60,000 nucleotides of DNA, taken from the NCBI RefSeq assembly GCF_910592395.1, contig NC_088323.1, positions 4,838,001 through 4,898,000 on the forward strand, read 5' to 3'. Origin of the DNA: Lineus longissimus. Taxonomy: Eukaryota; Nemertea; Pilidiophora; Heteronemertea; Lineidae. The position numbers and the translations under genes are program-made. The notes under the pieces were generated by a model. It saw only the letters and a list, made by a program, of their open reading frames with translations. It was not told the origin of the DNA and made no database searches. Shown here in pieces: positions 22,301 to 28,331 of the stretch; positions within the stretch are counted from its first letter, which is position 1; each line of letters opens with the position of its first letter.

Positions 22301-23391
22301 AGCTGACTGATTAAATCAAACGAAGTGACAATTTCATTCAGATATTTTGAAAGCTTTGACAAAACTAATATCCTACAGTGACAGATTAGAGTCACTACTA
22401 AATATCTCTTTATCGAATAAGTGATTTTGTAAATCAACTATCTCTGAATGACAAAGTGATCCCACTCCTTTCACTTTTATTAGCACATCAATGACCTGGG
22501 AAATGTTTAGCTGTGACAAAGCACTGGCCTTTTAGGACTGCTGGTTCAAAATGAGCATGATCCCGAACACTGAAAGGCCAATTGTGGCTTCTAAAACCAG
22601 ATGAGGTACACCTATCCGGAACTTTGTGAAATGAAATGTGGCCTACCTAATTTCTACTTACAGCCACACTTAAAGGGGTATGCCGTACGTAGTCGCATAT
22701 AAGACCTACAGAACTTGTCAGGTGCAAGTAAGACAAATTTCAACCATTGATGCTGAACTAGCAACTGGACAAATGTACATGATCCTATATCAAGATAGGG
22801 TGAAACTCGTCAACTTTTATCTGTTTCTGAACAACGTAGAATTGAATTAGGCTTTGCTAATCTGACAAAGCGGATTTAGCTTGTCAAGCCTGAATACTTG
22901 ACAAATCCATTCACTTTCATGTAGCAAATGCTACATTCATTAACCTGGGATCAAATGAGCATAGCATTAGCAATATAAAGGCACTTTACTGCTTACAGAT
23001 AATACAGCACTTAAGGTTTAAAGCAAAATGTGAAGGTGGACTGTATCAGAAACTCGCATTTGGCATGTTTTGAGATGCTGTGGCCCACACGACGTGCTGA
23101 ACACGTCACACGCACATGATGAGGACATGTGAAGTGACGTGCCTGGCACGTCACCACAGCGAAAGAGATAAACATCGATCAGTTTAAACTGACCTGCTAA
23201 CTTGTACAACAATTCAACTTGGGACTGATGCACAAGAGCATGAGCAAGATATGGAGATGGGCTGTATCAGAACTCACAACGAAGCACCACCGTTATTCAG
23301 CATCATGAAAAGCGCATACCTGTGCACGAGAAAACACTTTGTGCACGCAAATTGGTATTAAGCATTGAGAACTTACTTGTGTGTCGGCCAT
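1214..23391 (-). CDS. AKAP9: Unit B: second AKAP9/pericentrin-family exon series, open at left edge
   Basis: Eighteen internal exons (14230-14081 through 1361-1214) form a continuous frame of about 1,975 codons with GT-AG boundaries. The last donor is phase 1, so the gene runs on beyond the window. The product is coiled coil throughout. The block LQGEFECLLEMKNDYEKEK (exon B6) resembles human AKAP9 near residue 920 as I remember it (LQEEYACLLKVKDDLEDSK). The start is uncertain. Three candidate first exons upstream (23391, 19927, 17466) end in phase-0 donors, and exon 6 of unit A could also splice to 14230. It may therefore be the 3' part of one AKAP9 gene used in alternative transcripts, or a tandem paralogue. 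A PACT domain, if present, would lie left of position 1. Confidence 0.65.
1362..2646. other. Intron between B18 and B19
   Basis: No exon or recognisable repeat seen. AT-rich; the ORFs on either strand have no coding character. Confidence 0.5.
2647..2688 (-). CDS. Unit B exon B18: 14-codon microexon
   Basis: VVQLTARKVEKQRK between TATGTTTAG and GTAAAA. 42 bp, phase 0/0, fitting between B17 and B19 without a frame change. Found only by splice-site reading; its basic, heptad-compatible content suits the protein. Confidence 0.55.
2689..4406. other. Intron between B17 and B18, with a repeat-like segment
   Basis: About 3480-3700 carries several copies of AGAGAGGTGTC / TAGAGAGGxTGTCC and TCCAAAACTAG spaced tens of bases apart, typical of a decayed DNA element. 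A C10 run sits at 3959. Otherwise nothing. Confidence 0.4.
4407..4550 (-). CDS. Unit B exon B17
   Basis: 48 codons, EEMAKMKEANDDEKDRLRRQ onward to EMDSQRE, acceptor CCCCCTATAG (poor pyrimidine tract), donor GTAGGC. Phase 0/0. Confidence 0.7.
4551..5069. other. Intron between B16 and B17
   Basis: AT-rich, 519 bp, with no feature seen. Confidence 0.5.
5070..5254 (-). CDS. Unit B exon B16
   Basis: Phase 1 in, phase 0 out, 62 codons' worth: AHQHEIRAITLDNEREKSDL onward to FEELEKHHT, acceptor TTTTTCTTGCAG, donor GTAAGT. Its HCQEIIDLRERLKHSHLHAI has a high His content. Confidence 0.75.
5439..5482. promoter_or_regulatory. Two CRE palindromes (TGACGTCA) 36 bp apart in an intron
   Basis: Exact 8-bp palindromic cAMP response elements at 5439-5446 and 5475-5482, both preceded by AA, in the intron between B15 and B16. 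Single copies occur elsewhere in coding sequence (29089, 34696) and are probably chance; a close pair is less expected. Function is inferred. Confidence 0.35.
5553..5708 (-). CDS. Unit B exon B15
   Basis: Phase 1/1, 52 codons' worth, AELERFRNALDNKEDDLQER onward to ELARLLE, acceptor TTTTTTTCTAG, donor GTGAGA. Coiled coil. Confidence 0.75.
5745..5935 (-). mobile_element. Probable tRNA-derived SINE fragment
   Basis: On the minus strand from about 5935: CATAGCCTAGTGGTCAACAC, a pol III A-box-like tRNA 5' half, then GCTGGCTACC. The B box is degenerate. It fills the intron between B14 and B15. Confidence 0.4.
6002..6116 (-). CDS. Unit B exon B14
   Basis: 38 codons plus one base, EESLVEQRKKLEEMTTEMEA onward to ERMTQEHH, acceptor TCTTTGTAG, donor GTAAGT. 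Phase 0 in, phase 1 out; it joins B15 through a split Ala codon. Confidence 0.75.
6117..6459. other. Intron between B13 and B14
   Basis: 343 bp. A short GTCTGAAGTCCAAA / GTCTAAGGTCCAAA motif repeats near 6330 and 6390. No other feature. Confidence 0.4.
6460..6606 (-). CDS. Unit B exon B13
   Basis: 49 codons, LSELKQEHTKELEDLRASLE onward to NIRMKLQ, acceptor TTGACCTCCAG, donor GTAATG. Phase 0/0. Confidence 0.75.
6607..7045. other. Intron between B12 and B13
   Basis: 439 bp, with a short purine run (GAAGAAGAAGAAGAG at about 6947). A plus-strand frame crosses it but is not coding in character. Confidence 0.45.
7046..7174 (-). CDS. Unit B exon B12
   Basis: 43 codons, NKFLEEHQQMVKKFAEDKEV onward to EKGHEKK, acceptor TTTTTTTCAG, donor GTGTGT. 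Phase 0/0. Confidence 0.75.
7317..7435 (-). CDS. Unit B exon B11
   Basis: 39 codons plus two leading bases, ELEENQAIQTSDLEGVKQAL onward to SMDKEQ, acceptor TTGTTTCCAG, donor GTATGT. Enters in phase 1 and leaves in phase 0. Confidence 0.75.
7436..7851. other. Intron between B10 and B11
   Basis: 416 bp, no feature seen. Confidence 0.45.
7852..10086 (-). CDS. Unit B exon B10: 2.2 kb coiled-coil exon
   Basis: Phase 1/1, 745 codons' worth, from EKLLEDHNTNLENLKFNHQQ to KIETLQA before GTGAGT. It consists of coiled coil, then an acidic Gly/Asp/Ser-rich spacer (about 9000-9330, with DDPDEDGAMGHDSSGEG), then Glu/Lys coiled coil including an EEKEEDEEEKTDE acidic run near 8700. Its frame is the second longest in unit B context and clearly coding. 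The layout of coil, acidic spacer and coil parallels exons 7 and 8 of unit A. Confidence 0.85.
10087..10465. other. Intron between B9 and B10 (region right of 10086)
   Basis: 379 bp between the two longest exons of unit B. AT-rich, no feature seen. Confidence 0.45.
10466..11680 (-). CDS. Unit B exon B9: 1.2 kb coiled-coil exon
   Basis: Phase 1/1, 405 codons' worth. It starts DNAKSQEHARELQDQENEYK and ends RDQTAEI before GTAAGT. Repeated LEALRNEHEDELDELRQEL-type 20-25 residue units show internal duplication. A Pro/Ser-rich break (NPPVPALTVTPSSDVESSPE) interrupts the helix early. The acceptor is GTCTTTTTCAG. Confidence 0.85.
11890..12093 (-). CDS. Unit B exon B8 (duplicate of B6 type)
   Basis: Phase 1/1, 68 codons' worth: AMRNELFEINSRLQGEYDIL then LDLKSEMLTSQSG, ending LKSELEKAQFA. 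Same layout as B6 with the SRLQGEYDILLDLK core. Acceptor CAATTTTCAG, donor GTTGGT. Confidence 0.75.
12215..12421 (-). CDS. Unit B exon B7 (duplicate of B5 type)
   Basis: Phase 1/1, 69 codons' worth, starting GGDAQMEDLFTTLRSKLSMA. It contains QEFDEKYQRHLEAVKLD and a Gln/His/Gly-rich tail. Acceptor TTTTTTTCAG, donor GTAAGA. Confidence 0.75.
12565..12783 (-). CDS. Unit B exon B6: AKAP9-like LQxEFxCLLxxK block
   Basis: Phase 1/1, 73 codons' worth: ALRQDMLDLRSRLQGEFECL then LEMKNDYEKEK, ending RQQLEAKEKA. The closest match in the window to the AKAP9 block around human residue 920. Acceptor CTATTTCAG, donor GTATGT. Paralogous to B8. Confidence 0.8.
12909..13047 (-). CDS. Unit B exon B5 (first member of a duplicated exon pair)
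   Basis: 46 codons plus one base, TTSQQFEEKYLQHIEELKKE onward to NLSQAE, acceptor GTTTACAG, donor GTAGGT. It enters in phase 0 and leaves in phase 1, confirmed by the split Ala codon with B6. Its FEEKYLQHIEELK resembles FDEKYQRHLEAVK in B7. Confidence 0.75.
13228..13479 (-). CDS. Unit B exon B4
   Basis: 84 codons, DELKSQIDALQATMQNRHSS onward to QQHQDMLE, between CTGTTCCAG and GTAAGT. Phase 0/0. Continuous coiled coil. Confidence 0.8.
13784..13903 (-). CDS. Unit B exon B3
   Basis: 40 codons, AISQLRDNLDPAEQQIFDRL onward to LKNEYA, between GTTTTGCAG and GTGAGT. Phase 0/0. Coiled coil with one Pro break. Confidence 0.8.
14081..14230 (-). CDS. Unit B exon B2: coiled coil
   Basis: 50 codons, LDGLKTEYEQQVETLKQELD onward, after a TTTCCTCTTTCCAG acceptor and ending KTKHEE before GTAAAT. 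Phase 0/0. It is the first certain exon of the downstream series; any of four upstream phase-0 donors (51913, 23377, 19889, 17362) would join it. Confidence 0.8.
14435..14663. mobile_element. 229 bp foldback element (near-perfect hairpin)
   Basis: A 103 bp left arm (14435-14537) and a 103 bp right arm (14561-14663) are reverse complements with two mismatches, around a 23 bp loop. The ends read ATATGTGAC...GTCACATAT. There is no coding capacity; it resembles a foldback or MITE-type non-autonomous transposon. The high arm identity suggests a young insertion or arm homogenisation. Confidence 0.8.
14664..17361. other. Intron or intergenic DNA between B2 and candidate exon B1c
   Basis: Apart from the 127 bp direct repeat I see no exon with matching splice sites. 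AT-rich with a G11 run near 17302. Confidence 0.4.
14809..15064. repeat. Two tandem copies of a ~127 bp repeat
   Basis: CACTATTTATAATCAGATGC at about 14822 and CACTATTCATAATCAGATGC at about 14948. Both are followed by CATCGCA, GGATATTTGAAT, ATCAAGTC and CCCCAG-GCTGTACCA blocks in the same order. Confidence 0.75.
17362..17425 (-). mobile_element. tRNA-like SINE remnant overlapping candidate exon B1c
   Basis: Minus strand TGGCCTAGTGATCAG (A-box-like) and, about 37 bp on, GTTTGAGCTC (B-box-like). The fit is loose, so this is a suggestion. Confidence 0.3.
17362..17466 (-). CDS. Candidate first coding exon B1c, overlapping a tRNA-like SINE
   Basis: The ATG sits in a perfect GCCACCATG context with an in-frame TAA five codons upstream. 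35 codons (MFKINAMQLVGMEAMDGL to FELSAHK) run to an AAG|GTAAGT donor in phase 0. The 3' half (about 17362-17420) reads like a degenerate tRNA-derived SINE (TGGCCTAGTGATCAG then GTTTGAGCTC), so this may be an exonised SINE or a coincidence. Confidence 0.3.
17590..17815 (-). mobile_element. tRNA-derived SINE
   Basis: Minus strand GGGGCAGCGGTAGGGC (A box, about 17803-17788) and GGGTTTGAATCC (B box, 17762-17751) with tRNA-like spacing, followed by about 150 bp of unrelated body. The clearest SINE in the window. Confidence 0.65.
17816..19888. other. Non-coding DNA between candidate exons B1c and B1b
   Basis: No exon or repeat I can support. The ORFs on both strands are short and without coiled-coil or other domain character. 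Confidence 0.4.
19889..19927 (-). CDS. Candidate first coding exon B1b (MAFVMLGSFQVDE)
   Basis: ATGGCG in good context (A at -3, G at +4), 13 codons, then GAG|GTAAGTAG. The first ATG after an in-frame TAG 16 codons upstream. Phase 0, so it would join B2 in frame. No acceptor is obvious upstream, which suits a first exon. Confidence 0.4.
19928..23376. other. Non-coding DNA between candidate exons B1b and B1a
   Basis: AT-rich. It holds the 83 bp palindrome at 23078-23160. An ATG directly at a GTAAGA donor occurs at 21211-21209 but is too slight to call. Confidence 0.4.
23078..23160. repeat. 83 bp imperfect palindrome built of CACGTC/GACGTG units
   Basis: Outer GCTGTGG...CCACAGC encloses three stacked inverted repeats: GACGTG...CACGTC (23091-23107), CACATG...CATGTG (23113-23131) and GTGACGTGCC-T-GGCACGTCAC (23134-23154, perfect). 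It lies about 220 bp downstream of candidate start B1a. Confidence 0.7.
23377..23391 (-). CDS. Candidate first coding exon B1a (MADTQ)
   Basis: ATG GCC GAC ACA CAA followed by GTAAGT. The ATG has A at -3 and G at +4, an in-frame TGA lies two codons upstream, and the donor is phase 0, matching B2. The preceding 100 bp (23392-23490) is richer in CpG than its surroundings. It is the most conventional of the three candidate starts. Only five codons, so a chance match remains possible. Confidence 0.5.
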
Positions 23392-23530
23392 TGTAGATCA
23401 TTATCGTCGCCTTCGAGCATGCAATATCAATCACTAATCAATGCGTCTCCATATCGCGTTTCTATGGAATCCACCGTGTTATCTCCACGGTGACATTTGT
23501 AGTAATGTATGACAAAGGTGACAAACGTTA
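23392..23530 (-). promoter_or_regulatory. Candidate promoter for unit B start B1a
   Basis: Several CpG dinucleotides (CGTCGCC, ATCGCG, CACCG, CCACGG) cluster here in otherwise CpG-poor DNA, directly upstream of the MADTQ exon. No TATA box is seen. Confidence 0.3.
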
Positions 23531-25889
23531 GCGCATGGCAATGCAATGGCAATCCTATGTTCTTTCGCTAATGCAATTAACAGAAGAGTTTCCTTTAGGT
23601 ACTGCAATCAAAATTTGGCTTTTTTTCACTAATGCGTGGAAGCTTCAGTTTTTTAGCTGCCGGTACCACTTTCTGCAACTGAGTCAAGAATTACTGAAAG
23701 GTCAAAGGAAGTTGATTTTATGATTCTCGTCAGCCACTTGAAAGTGGGTCCTTTCAATTCTCATTAATTGTAAAACATTGTTTTCCTAGTGAAAGGTAGC
23801 AGGTGTGTAAAGTTAAAAGTGGGCGGTGACGAGAACAATAAAATTAACTTTCATTTCCCTGAAATTGAAGGTGATGTGTGACTACTATCACCTCAGTCCA
23901 AAAATACTCCAGTATCGAATATAATCCAAGAAGAGCAAAATAATTTCTACACTTTGGTATGAAAATGTCTCATTTACTGAAGTTCCTTGTCATATCGATT
24001 GTGTAGTCCATGAAAGTGATGATTTCAGAAAGGAGATCATTAAAACACCACTTCCCAGCTGGTTAACTGAACATAGAGCCCAGTTATACCAGTTATGAAT
24101 GTGTATTGTACAATAACCGAAAGCCAAAAAGGAGATGACACTAGGAATTACTAGCCAGTGTCGGTCTGTAATTACCAAAATTAGCTGCGAAGCCTGTCGG
24201 ACTGATCAACACCACCCCTCACCAGGCAGTCTGTCCCAGAATAATTCGTCACGGAGTCATGCAAGGCTTGCACAGATTGACAAGGTAAACGAAAGTTAAG
24301 AAATACTTATAACATGCTTAATAAACTTCAGATCTGCCCCGACACAACCTCAGAGTAAATCTCCTGTCTAACCTAATTCAGAAGTACTACTGTAGGCCTA
24401 CTGCTAATGCCACTCACCTGAGGCCTGTTATTTGACTGAGGCCTGAATAATTAGCAAACGCTAGTACACAAATGAATTGTCTACATATCACCGGAGGCCC
24501 AGTAATGCCACAGCAGAGCTGAGACCACGCAAATACAATCCTAACAACAATTCAAAATCGTCTGAACATTACCGGACATCATCCACAACAGTCTGTGCTA
24601 ATACCATGCAACACCGCCTGCTCAAATACCGATGCAGCATCAAATTGGTTTTGTAAAAAGGCAGACAAGTTGGGAACAACAGCTACTAGATTCCGCACAA
24701 TAGCTCAAGGATATCATCATCATCGCCCAATGAAAGCAAGATGTGAAGCCCAATCAATTGGTTGGAGGTTGGTTGGAGGTTGGAGGACAAACCACGACAC
24801 AATCAGTGACAAAACTGGACACAATAGGCATGGCAGAGTCTGACCCTGGGCTCTATGCAAATGATTATCCCCCTGATGCCTTCACACTTTGCTTTCCACA
24901 GCTGATTCCCCACTAAGGACCTGGGCTCTATTCAACCAGTTCAACTCTGCTGTCATCTAGCTTACGTTTAACAGCTGATTTATAAGACCTGCCTCACATT
25001 TCATTCCCCGAACAGTTCCGTTATGAAAAAGCCCTGAATCCTGACAGGCAATTGTGATGCAGTGCATCTGTCCTGAGGACCAACAAGTTGAGAAATTTGC
25101 CACATCCTTAAATTGAAGCCCGACAGAGACTCATATCAACTCACCTGGCTTGTGCCAAATACGAGGCAAAAAAGGTTGAACAGATCTTTGTTTATCTGAT
25201 GTCGGTGTTTTGATTTTTAACAACAATATCAATTAGCCATAAAATGGTTGAAATAGTTTCACATTGGCGACTTCAAAGGGTCACATTGTGGTGAAGAAGA
25301 CATAAAATCACATGAATCTACCAGCTTTAGCCAAACTAACAGAATTTACTAACTTTATTGACTTTTAAGTTATTGGTTTATCTTGGGGTAAACACTGGTC
25401 AACAAACCTACGAAAGAACTGGTAAATACTTGGCTTAAGTTATAACCCAATGCTTAATGGCAGGGCAATAGGAGAAAAGGTGAGTTGCCGCACCATGGGA
25501 ACTCTTTCACTGACACACTTGTACTTTGGAAGGACTGGATCCCAATCCTGAGTAACTCATGTCTAAACCCACCCAGGAGAGAACCTTTAGATATCAACGT
25601 AGGTAGGACAACCCGCCCCTCGAGAGAATCCAACACACGCTATCCAATATGCAGGCATCTTCTCCTGCAAAGTTTACATGTCTCATGAATAATCAGGCAA
25701 GCTGATTTATAATTTACACCCAACATATGGGCGAGTGGATTAATCAACTCGATACTTCATGACGCTTGTCAACATAAGCTTTGGGGAGGAATCTTAAATA
25801 TCAACCAAGGTTGGACCAACAGCTTAAGAACTCCGAAAGCCTGGCGCTGTTGCTGAAGGGACAAAAATCCTCTTGTCTGGTACTTTGAA
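23531..25889. other. Intergenic DNA between units A and B
   Basis: No gene. Donor-like CAG|GTGAGT sites on the minus strand near 24413 and 25144 lack an ATG and could only be 5' UTR exons. A short GGTTGGAGGTTGG run lies at about 24762. Confidence 0.4.
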
Positions 25890-26755
25890 AGTAACAATCT
25901 ACTCGTCAAAGGAGTCAAATATGGTGGAGTCCTTCGGGGTCGACTAACTCAGAGATTCTAGACCCAACGGAATGTACGATAGTGCAAGAGCTATTATCTA
26001 TCCAGTAACAATCTACTAGGCCAAGGAGTCAAATATGGTAGAGTCCTTCTGGTCAACTATGTCAGAGATTCTAGATCCAGTGGAATGTATGATAGTGCCA
26101 GAGCTATGATCTATCAAGTAGTCAAATATGGTAGTCCTTCTGGTCAACTATGTCAGAGATTCTAGATCCATTGGAATGTATGATAGTGCCAGAGCTATGA
26201 TCTATCAAGTAGTCAAATATGGTAGTCCTTCTGGTCAACTATGTCAGAGATTCTAGATCCAGTGGAATGTATGATAGTGCCAGAGCTATTATCTATCCAG
26301 TAACAATCTACTAGGCCAAGGAGTCAAATATGGTCGAGTCCTTCTGGTCAACCATGTCAGAGATTCTAGATCCAATGGAATGTATGATAGGGCCAGAGCT
26401 ATTATCTATCAAGTAACAATCTACTAGGCCAAGGAGTCAAATATGGTCGAGTCCTTCTGGTCAACCATGTCAGAGATTCTAGATCCAATGGAATGTATGA
26501 TAGTGCCAGAGCTATTATCTATCAAGTAACTATCTACTTGGCCAAGGAGTCAAATATGGTCGAGTCCTTCTGGTCAACCATGTCAGAGATTCCAGATCCA
26601 ATGGAATGTATGATAGTGCCAGAGCTATTATCTATCAAGTGACTATCTACTTGGCCAAGGAGTCAAATATGGTCGAGTCCTTCTGGTCAACCATGTCAGA
26701 GATTCTAGATCCAATGGAATGTATGATAGTGCCGGAGCTATTATCTATCATCATG
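25890..26755. repeat. Minisatellite, unit about 113 bp, about eight copies
   Basis: The block beginning GTAACAATCTACTAGGCCAA recurs at about 25894, 26006, 26297, 26411, 26524 and 26637. Two shorter 91 bp units near 26117 and 26208 lack the first 22 bases. Conserved core: CAGAGATTCTAGATCCAATG. It lies just beyond the probable 3' end of unit A. Confidence 0.85.
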
Positions 26756-26969
26756 TATAACATCTTCAGGGGCGCTTTAGCTGGTTCACCAGGCAAATCA
26801 TATCCTATCATATCAGGGAGCCATATGGGAAAACAGGCCATGCAGATCCTCATAGCCAGGGCCTTTAAGTGAGTAGACTTGTTGGTTCAAGTCCTCCCTT
26901 CAGTGCCAAGTTGGAATACAGGCCCTTAGGAAAGCCTGCAGACATAATCAAAAGAAGGCAGTTATAAAC
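26756..26969. other. Spacer with a single B-box-like motif
   Basis: GGTTCAAGTCC at 26884-26894 on the plus strand matches a pol III B box, but no convincing A box precedes it. A SINE remnant is possible. Confidence 0.25.
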
Positions 26970-28331
26970 AATATATATAATACTTTATTCTTGCTCAATA
27001 CTGCCAAAATACAGATTCTTCCCGTTGCAGTCATGTCAATCATTATGCAGGATACACAGCCAACACAGGGAGTCCCAAAATAGTAGCCGTCAAAGACATT
27101 GAGCACTTCAGCATGGAAAATTAGACACACGCATACATGTAACCCATTCATACCAAAGAAAATACGACAAAAGTTTTATATGATAATGTAATTATTTAGA
27201 TGAAATGCTCCAGAATAGATACAAAATTAAAGGAGGTACAATTGACCAACATCAACCTGTCTTCCAGCAACTTTTTCAGACACCCTGTGTTGACTAGGAC
27301 TCCATATTGGTCCACAAACTTAAAGAAACATCTTTTCTCGGCAACAATAAATATTCATCAAATAACATACACGCTTCTCCATAATTTACATTGCAACTCG
27401 AAATCATCACTACATATAGCATATTCCAGAAATTGCATAGAACTAAATATTGGTATTTTGTCCGCGGGCCTTTCTTGAAGCTAGGTTACAATACTACCAC
27501 AGAGATGATGTAATTCTCCTTCATTTTCCCGAAAACATTCAAGGGGCACACTGTTTGTATTTACTGCTGGCCAGGACAGTGGAAATACACAGTGCCGAAG
27601 GGCAGTTATAATGCAGGCAAATTTGCTCAAACTTGGTACCGTATTTATAGTATTATACATCTGACAACTCAAAGGCATTAACTCTTTGAGGATCGGGAAG
27701 TGGCTGAGGATCAGAAGTAGAATCGAGAACAAGTAGCGAACTTCAACTTGGTAATGATATGTCAATATTGACATGATTGACTTTATAAGTCCAAAACCTG
27801 CCATTAGATGGCACCACATTACAATTTAGAAAACCTAGAAATCGTTGATCTGCTCGAACAGAGATCAAGATGCGATATGTGACCAGACCCCTTGATAAAG
27901 AAGATGTAATAACCCCACCCTATTTACAGTTACACACCCGACCTAGAACACAAGTAGCTAATAGTAATACTGAAAATGCATAGATATTTTCTAAGGTTTA
28001 AAGCAAGATGTATCCCAGCCTAAGAAAGTGTTGGAAAGAACAAATAATTTATATTTCCTCACAATATGTCCATTTCCTTCCCGAATTTAACACCACCAAC
28101 AAAAATTAAAGGACCACTGTCCCATGTCAAACCATGGAAATAACGAACCGAAACCCAACTGCCCATCTTGACAAATTCTTAATACTAAAATTACACGAGA
28201 AATGTCTCCATCATTTGTTAAGATTCCAAAATGAAAATATAAATGATACCTTTTGGAGCCAAAATGAACCACTTCCCACTTGAAAACATGGGGTTTACCC
28301 ACGAAAATCTACTCTCCATTCAGTGGTCTAT
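26970..28331 (-). other. Probable 3' UTR of unit A with polyA signal
   Basis: About 1.3 kb of AT-rich sequence without a supported ORF follows the stop. The first minus-strand AATAAA is at 26989-26984 (TTTATT on plus). A minus-strand frame of 112 codons (27819-27481) inside it has no coding look. The 3' end is inferred from this signal only. Confidence 0.4.
26984..26989 (-). terminator. Candidate polyadenylation signal AATAAA for unit A
   Basis: The only canonical hexamer I found on the minus strand between the 28332 stop and the minisatellite. It predicts a 3' UTR of roughly 1.35 kb. Confidence 0.4.

Noticed and set aside
23440-23500. RFX X-box upstream of candidate start B1a (GTCACC...GATAAC)
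   Set aside because: The spacer between the half-sites is too long (5 bp) for the consensus.
25890-26755. CRISPR-like array
   Set aside because: Contiguous 113 bp tandem units without unique spacers, in a eukaryotic genome.
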